DNA of 64,000 bases from Chitinophaga sp. YR627. GTDB taxonomy: Bacteria; Bacteroidota; Bacteroidia; Chitinophagales; Chitinophagaceae. The stretch spans positions 682,001 to 746,000 of the forward strand of contig NZ_FOUX01000004.1 of NCBI RefSeq assembly GCF_900114995.1. Reading direction: 5' to 3'. Shown here piece after piece: positions 59,599 through 64,000 of this stretch. The number at the start of each line of letters is the position of its first letter. The stretch's first letter is position 1. Made by a program: the position numbers and the translations under genes. The notes below the pieces were generated by a model. That model had not been told where the DNA came from, made no database searches, and worked only from the letters and a program-made list of their open reading frames with translations.

Positions 59599-59670
59599 TT
59601 GTCAATGTCTTTTTCAGACATATGTCAATGTATCAATTTCTCAGAACGGCGGACATTTGTGTTGTCAATA
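59599..59670. repeat. Spaced TGTCAAT repeats upstream of the VOC-fusion gene
   Basis: tgtcaat occurs three times: at about 59600, 59624 and 59663 (ttgtcaatgt, atgtcaatgt, ttgtcaatag), with a palindrome gacatatgtc at 59617-59626. They lie in the 159-bp divergent region and could be regulator sites. Confidence 0.35.
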
Positions 59671-59703
59671 GCACAAACAATAACAACACAAAAATAAAGA
59701 ATC

Positions 59704-60684
59704 ATGAAAGGTTTAAAGCATAGCATCGTAATACTGATAGCAGCACTGACACTAGGCACAATACAAACAGCATCAGCACAAACCAAAGCCGGCATTCTGG
59801 GTATAGACCACATCGGCGTTAACGTTCCGGACATGTCGCAGGCAGTTACCTTCTTTACCGATGTACTGGGCTTCACGCCTGTTACCCAGATAGGACCTAT
59901 ACCACTGAATGATGCATGGAAAACGGCCAATCATATGCAGTCAGGTACAGGCGCCGTATCTATCAAAATGGTACATGCAGGTAGCGGAGCAAATATTGAA
60001 CTGTTCTATTATGAAAATAATAAAGGCACCCGGCAACAACCTGGTGGTGATGATGCCGGCGCAACACACATTGCATTTTACACAACAGATATCAACGCCG
60101 CGGTGGCTTACCTGAAATCAAAAAATGTAAAAATGCTGGGAGAACCTTTCCATACCACCATGGGTGATACCGAAGGTGAAACGTGGGTATACTTTGAAAC
60201 TCCCTGGGGCGCTAAAATGGAACTGGTATCCTATCCGGAAGGGAAAGGATATGAAAAGAATCATCCAAAAGAATTACTGTGGTCTCCTAAAACAGCAGTC
60301 AATAACTTAAATACAACTACAATGGATACAAAAGAGCTCATCTCGATCGTAGAACAACACCTTTTGATATGGAACGAAAAAGATGCTGCTAAGCGCAGTG
60401 CAATTGCTCAAAAGGTATATGCAACAGATATTGAAATGGTAGACAGACACTTTACTGCCACTGGTTACAACAGTATCAATGAGTTTGTCAATAAATTACA
60501 GAAAGACAATCCAACTGCCCGCTTTACACATGTAAAAGCAATCAATGCACATCATAATATCGCACGTTTATTCTGGCAGTTTGGTCCTAAAGAAAAACCA
60601 GATGCGGTAACAGGAATGGATCTGTTTGTGATTGAAAATGGTAAAGTGCAAAAACTGTATGTGTTTGTAGATGAAGCTAAATAA
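59704..60684 (+). CDS. Exported VOC (glyoxalase-like) and SnoaL-like fusion protein
   Basis: A 326-residue protein with signal peptide (ends TASAQ). Residues about 33-190 form a vicinal-oxygen-chelate domain (GIDHIGVNVPDMSQAVTFFT, DAGATHIAFYTTDINAAVAY, KMELVSYPEG) with metal-ligand-like His and Glu. A linker (NLNTTT) leads to a SnoaL/NTF2-like domain from about residue 207 (MDTKELISIVEQHLLIWNEK, TGMDLFVIENGKVQKLYVFV). An internal ATG opens the second domain, so a separate short product is possible. The fusion of these two domains in one exported protein is uncommon; the substrate is unknown. A terminator follows. Confidence 0.85.
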   Translation: MKGLKHSIVILIAALTLGTIQTASAQTKAGILGIDHIGVNVPDMSQAVTFFTDVLGFTPVTQIGPIPLNDAWKTANHMQSGTGAVSIKMVHAGSGANIELFYYENNKGTRQQPGGDDAGATHIAFYTTDINAAVAYLKSKNVKMLGEPFHTTMGDTEGETWVYFETPWGAKMELVSYPEGKGYEKNHPKELLWSPKTAVNNLNTTTMDTKELISIVEQHLLIWNEKDAAKRSAIAQKVYATDIEMVDRHFTATGYNSINEFVNKLQKDNPTARFTHVKAINAHHNIARLFWQFGPKEKPDAVTGMDLFVIENGKVQKLYVFVDEAK

Positions 60685-60706
60685 ACAAGCTTACACTATA
60701 TATAAG

Positions 60707-60740
60707 AAAAACCCCGGTAGCTGATACTACCGGGGTTTCC
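60707..60740. terminator. Bidirectional terminator
   Basis: A perfect 12-bp stem, aaaccccggtag (60709-60720) with ctaccggggttt (60727-60738), loop ctgata, between the convergent VOC-fusion and DUF2314 genes. Confidence 0.92.
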
Positions 60741-60767
60741 TGTCTGAAGACAGTAAGTTTATTAAGA

Positions 60768-61523
60768 TCAGCCCAGTAAAGGAATAATATGCTCCCATCT
60801 GAGTTGTCTTGCGAAATCAAGCGCTGTCTTACCGTTATTCGTTTTCCTGCCTGTATCTACTCCTTGTTGCAACATGACCTCTACAGATGTCCTGTTACCT
60901 GCAATTGTTTCTCTATGCAACAAGGTATATCCCTGTTCATCCGCATTGGTCATTTCCTGTGGATAATCCTGCAGAAATTTCACAAAACCATCTTTCATAT
61001 TGATGCTCATCGGATGTTCTACCAGGTGTTCCGGATGCGTATCCTGATCGCGTACCACCTGAATATTGTTATAATCGCCGAAATCCATTCCCCAGGCTTC
61101 ATCATGTGAAGCCCTTTCTTCCGGAGACATAGTAGCGCGCAGCTGATGAATGCTGAAGCCACCGTAGGTTTTTCCCATACTCAGTAGCAGCCAGTCGCTT
61201 ACCTGTTCAAGCGGTACTGTAACTGCATCCCCATTTTTAACATTTATCAGTGATTCAGGATCATTGATGAGTGTACCGCTAACATTGTCACCGTCAAAAT
61301 ACACATCATTGATCCACATATGCTCTATCGTTGGTTCATCCTCATCAGGGAATTGCTGTGCGAATGCAACCTTTACACAGGCAAGATCAACACCTGGAAC
61401 AATACGTCTTGCCTCCCAGCTGAGTTCACGCCAAAAATGTTTAAATGTCTTTCTTGCATGCTCAAAAGCCTGAATCATTTCAGGAGAATCGCCTTTCGCG
61501 TAAAAAATTGAATTATCTGCCAT
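60768..61523 (-). CDS. DUF2314 plus ankyrin-repeat protein
   Basis: A 251-residue cytoplasmic protein. Residues 1-130 are a DUF2314 domain (MIQAFEHARKTFKHFWRELS, EHMWINDVYFDGDNVSGTLI, DWLLLSMGKTYGGFSIHQL). The C-terminal third holds ankyrin repeats (EQGYTLLHRETIAGNRTSVE, NNGKTALDFARQLRWEHIIP). DUF2314 with ankyrin repeats recurs among bacterial proteins of unknown role, sometimes as immunity proteins. No toxin is near. Confidence 0.85.
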   Translation of the reverse strand: MADNSIFYAKGDSPEMIQAFEHARKTFKHFWRELSWEARRIVPGVDLACVKVAFAQQFPDEDEPTIEHMWINDVYFDGDNVSGTLINDPESLINVKNGDAVTVPLEQVSDWLLLSMGKTYGGFSIHQLRATMSPEERASHDEAWGMDFGDYNNIQVVRDQDTHPEHLVEHPMSINMKDGFVKFLQDYPQEMTNADEQGYTLLHRETIAGNRTSVEVMLQQGVDTGRKTNNGKTALDFARQLRWEHIIPLLG

Positions 61524-61592
61524 GGGTAACTTTATATGGTGGTTGTATGAAGATCGGTTTTATGAATAATTTTTTGACACTAATAAGCATTT

Positions 61593-61937
61593 TTAGTGCC
61601 AATTATGATAGCAGAACTGGCACTGCCGGGCTTTTGGCGTTCTGGCAATCTTACCACAGACAGGGCAGAGATTTAAGGATAATTCCTGTCTGTGCTGTTC
61701 CCATACACGGCGTACAATCCTGTCCCTCAGTGCATCTCGGCCATCAACCATCATGGCCAGGACTTCCGGATCATCACTTATCTGCCCCGTTTCTTTCATC
61801 AGCTTCAACAAATGAGCAGGCGTATCTGAAAGATTGTGATAAAGCACTGTTTTGTAGGCCATAACTTCATGATGAGTTTGAAATTCTCCACAAAACCGGA
61901 ATATATACGTTTCTAATTCGGGATATAAGTCATTCAT
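61593..61937 (-). CDS. Unknown protein with C-terminal zinc ribbon
   Basis: A 114-residue protein from ATG 61937 (MNDLYPELETYIFRFCGEF). The frame runs on upstream, but the extra leader is not protein-like. The helical N-terminal part ends in a compact zinc ribbon: LCPVCGKIARTPKARQCQFC, that is two C-x2-C pairs 15 residues apart, then YHNWH. I recognise no family. The ribbon could bind nucleic acid or zinc structurally. Confidence 0.65.
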   Translation of the reverse strand: MNDLYPELETYIFRFCGEFQTHHEVMAYKTVLYHNLSDTPAHLLKLMKETGQISDDPEVLAMMVDGRDALRDRIVRRVWEQHRQELSLNLCPVCGKIARTPKARQCQFCYHNWH

Positions 61938-62112
61938 TTTTAATAGCATTAAAGGAAACGATAATATCATCCAGGGAGGGACAGATGAACCTACTTTTAT
62001 CAACAGCTGCAAGCTAATTATCCACATTACAGCCTCAAGTCAGATGTCAGCTTCATCGCCGGCTCACAAGCTACTCGATTTTGTTAAATTCATAGTAAAC
62101 AAATCAACACTG

Positions 62113-62853
62113 ATGGCAAAACAAATTTCTTTCATCACCTTCACCGGTAAACTGGGTAACCTGATCGGGTACGAGCGCGGAGGCAAATACTTCCTGCGGA
62201 GCACACCTGAACAAGTCAGACAAACCCCTGCTACCCGTCGTGCGGCACAACGCTTCGGATTAGCAAGCAGCAAAGCGGCGCTTATTCGTCACGCCTTTTA
62301 CGATGAACTGGATATCCATTGCGATAGCGGTCATATCAACCGTCTGAATAAACTGCTGATCAAGGCAGCAGGCAATCACGCTGCTATTACCCGTTTCCGT
62401 TTTAATCAGTATACGGGAACAGACCGTTTCTTTTCTATAGAGCCTAAACTGTTTAGAAATGGCACTTTACACATCCCTGCACAATCAATCCATCTTCATA
62501 AAGACATAGCTGCATTGGAAATTAAAGTGATCGCTACCCGGATTGATTTCAATTCAAAACAGATCTGTCATACAGAAACAGTAGTGATGACAATCGATCC
62601 CGCTGTTCATTTCTGCGGAGCAGATGTCCCGCTGGATATTACCGGCACCGGCACACTAGTAGTCACCTTGCAGATAAGAGGACTAGATAAAGAAGGTTAT
62701 TCCCGTAAGCAATACGAGGCCGCTGATATTATAGCTGTAATGGAGCCGCATATACCGGTGTTCTTTAGCAAGCCTGCTTATCCATCAGGAATACTTTCTT
62801 TCGATAAGACCAGGCAGACGTGTATTTCAAAACCAGTAGTACAACGAGAATAA
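62113..62853 (+). CDS. DUF6266-like protein
   Basis: A 246-residue protein from ATG 62113. The N-terminus ITFTGKLGNLIGYERGGKYF, followed by RSTPEQVRQTPATRRAAQRF, resembles the DUF6266 start (F-x-G-K-x-G-x-V-x-G-Y-x-x-G-x-x-Y-x-R). The family is common in Bacteroidota and of unknown role, sometimes near phage-like or surface genes. The rest is beta-rich. The upstream in-frame ATG at 62044 is less likely. Confidence 0.6.
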   Translation: MAKQISFITFTGKLGNLIGYERGGKYFLRSTPEQVRQTPATRRAAQRFGLASSKAALIRHAFYDELDIHCDSGHINRLNKLLIKAAGNHAAITRFRFNQYTGTDRFFSIEPKLFRNGTLHIPAQSIHLHKDIAALEIKVIATRIDFNSKQICHTETVVMTIDPAVHFCGADVPLDITGTGTLVVTLQIRGLDKEGYSRKQYEAADIIAVMEPHIPVFFSKPAYPSGILSFDKTRQTCISKPVVQRE

Positions 62854-63529
62854 ACCATCCACCGCCACAGTGTTTTTGTTATGATGATACCATTGAATTG
62901 AATGCCCACCCGTTTTCGTTATTATACTGCATTACCAACTTTTACTACAGCTTTATACTGGAGTTATATTTCCATGTCCGTTTTGTATTGCGGCATATTC
63001 AATTGTCCATGATTGTCGCTATATACAGCTGAATCAGAGAAGCGTATCAAGTCCACGTCTTTTCCAGCAACGCCTCCTGTACTTCCCGGGTCTTATACGG
63101 TTGCAAAGGCAGTGTATCAGCCTCCATTTCCATTCACTATTCCGGCAAAAAGACAAGTTGTCAATACATTATACCCTTTAAGGTATAATAAATGCTTTTG
63201 GCGTGTGCCTTCCGGCACCGCGCTTTCCGCTCCAAGTCCTCGTACCTGCGGGCTTTCCACTTCAATCGCTCACGCGATTGGCTGTTATATTTATATCGTC
63301 TTTCACTTCTTTTAACAAACCTTTGCCAGCTGGTTGTGGAGGCAATCCGTTCATCTTCCACCTCAGGGAGCAGCAACCTTTTTTGCAGTCAGTGATGATC
63401 TTAAGTAAAACGTTGCTAAGGTCCAGGGCACTTTTACAATAATTTACACAGTTTACATTTCTATTTACAATCCAAATCCCCTGCACTGAAATATATCAAA
63501 GTAAATTGGCTGAATCAAAATTTGATAGG
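62854..63529. other. 676-bp gene-free region
   Basis: No supported gene. Small open frames on both strands (63161-63376 minus, 63192-63395 plus, 63262-63486 minus) overlap each other and encode a Lys/Arg-rich or Ser-rich sequence produced by a repeat element (63203-63280). The rest is AT-rich and may hold the promoter of the sensor gene at 63530. Confidence 0.6.
63203..63280. repeat. Hairpin-bearing intergenic repeat element
   Basis: Two imperfect direct copies of a 19-20-nt unit, cgcgctttccgctccaagtc (63219-63238) and cgggctttccacttcaatc (63249-63267), are flanked by hairpins gtgcc-ttcc-ggcac (63205-63218) and caatcgc-tcac-gcgattg (63263-63280). The unit GATTGAAGTGGAAAGCCCG on the minus strand is one I recall as recurring between genes of Chitinophagaceae genomes. 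Confidence 0.55.
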
Positions 63530-64000
63530 ATGATAAAATATACCCTGAAGAGATACCCACACATTTACACCCTTTTCCTGATGTTCTTTTTTTGCACTTC
63601 CAGTGAAGGACAAAACATACCAGATCTCCCGAAACAAAATCTCAGGTCCGAAACTAAAGATTCAATCATTTCCCAGGTGCCTAATAGTATGGTTCGAAAT
63701 ATAAAGCAAGCCAGGAACGGAGACATTTTGATTGCTTCTTTCCTGGGCGTATTCCGATACGATGGAAAATCGTTTACTAATTTAACAGGTAAAATAAGTT
63801 CCCCCAGCTTCTTCGATGTGCTGGAAGATAGAAAAGGAAATCTTTGGCTCGCTTCCAGAGATTCAGGTATCTATTGTTTTAATGGTAAATCGTTTCAACA
63901 TTTCACAACAAGGGATGGGCTTGCCAGTAATACGGTCCTTCATATTTATGAAGATAGAGCCGGTAATATCTGGTTCGGAGCAACCCGTTACGATGGGAAA
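63530..64000 (+). CDS. Reg_prop (two-component regulator propeller) sensor, 3' end outside window
   Basis: The first 157 codons of a larger gene run open to the window end. ATG 63530 is followed by a signal peptide (HIYTLFLMFFFCTSSEGQN) and the start of a ligand-binding propeller: repeats with G-V-F-R-Y-D-G-K-S-F, DVLEDRKGNLWLASRDSGIY, CFNGKSFQHFTTRDGL and HIYEDRAGNIWFGATRYDGK are Reg_prop units (E-D-x-x-G-N-x-W). Such domains form the periplasmic part of Bacteroidota hybrid two-component sensors or other signalling proteins; the C-terminal type cannot be seen here. Confidence 0.85.
   Translation, partial: MIKYTLKRYPHIYTLFLMFFFCTSSEGQNIPDLPKQNLRSETKDSIISQVPNSMVRNIKQARNGDILIASFLGVFRYDGKSFTNLTGKISSPSFFDVLEDRKGNLWLASRDSGIYCFNGKSFQHFTTRDGLASNTVLHIYEDRAGNIWFGATRYDGK

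Noticed and set aside
63161..63376. 71-codon minus-strand frame rich in Lys and Arg
   Set aside because: It is a translation of the repeat element with its duplicated unit; overlapping frames on both strands are equally open.

Overview
The window reads as chromosomal DNA of a Bacteroidota bacterium, most likely a Chitinophaga-like member of the Chitinophagaceae. This is inferred from two TonB-dependent or TonB-like outer-membrane barrels with carboxypeptidase-regulatory N-domains, secreted GH2 and GH127 glycosidases, TPR-containing HisKA_2 sensor kinases, a Reg_prop sensor start at the right edge, several Bacteroidota-type DUF proteins, weak Shine-Dalgarno signals, and promoters of the Bacteroidota type (TTG, about 19-21 bp, then TAnnTTTG). 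There is no rRNA, CRISPR array, transposase or integrase. The only RNA genes I can support are two identical tandem tRNA-Pro(TGG) genes.

Layout. 1-5.3 kb: end of an MFS exporter, a secreted Vps62-like lipoprotein, a GH127 beta-L-arabinofuranosidase and a small lipoprotein resembling the pro-region of M35 metallopeptidases. 5.4-17.6 kb: a short AraC-type protein, a two-gene cassette of an unknown protein plus a tyrosine-decarboxylase-like PLP enzyme, an erythromycin-esterase-like secreted protein, a sirtuin converging on an outer-membrane barrel gene, a DUF1349 protein, a LuxR-type regulator, and msrA behind a sigma-54-like promoter. 17.6-20.1 kb: a lipoprotein, then a clearly AT-richer two-gene unit (AAA ATPase plus a small PD-(D/E)XK-like protein) directly downstream of the tandem tRNA-Pro genes. 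This is the best candidate for an undescribed defence-type system here. 20.3-30.8 kb: GH2 beta-galactosidase, a DUF1275 membrane protein, a GAF/PAS histidine kinase, a Bcr/CflA exporter, an ATP-grasp ligase and small Bacteroidota proteins.

31.3-40.1 kb: a signalling island on the minus strand with three paralogous TPR/HisKA_2 membrane kinases, the remnant of a fourth, and one NtrC-type sigma-54 response regulator, all in one direction. 40.2-45.7 kb: a TonB-dependent receptor with a Cys-rich plug, translationally coupled to a thioredoxin-like protein and preceded by twin 16-bp dyads that look like metalloregulator boxes, followed by a DUF4369-like protein, a peroxiredoxin-fold protein lacking the peroxidatic Cys, and a flavin reductase. 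45.7-49.4 kb: NTF2-like, DoxX-like, two SDR enzymes, an AraC regulator and an ABM-like protein. 49.5-57.9 kb: DUF4261, SLAC1/TehA channel, MOSC protein, DUF2461, SDR, alpha/beta hydrolase, and a divergent NmrA/HxlR pair with two perfect 17-bp operators bracketing the promoter. 58-64 kb: a dienelactone-hydrolase-like lipoprotein, a VOC-SnoaL fusion, a DUF2314-ankyrin protein, a zinc-ribbon protein, a DUF6266-like protein, a 0.68-kb gene-free stretch with a repeat element, and the start of a Reg_prop sensor cut off by the window end.

Most intergenic gaps between convergent genes hold strong bidirectional hairpin terminators. Apart from the ATPase unit, base composition looks uniform by eye.
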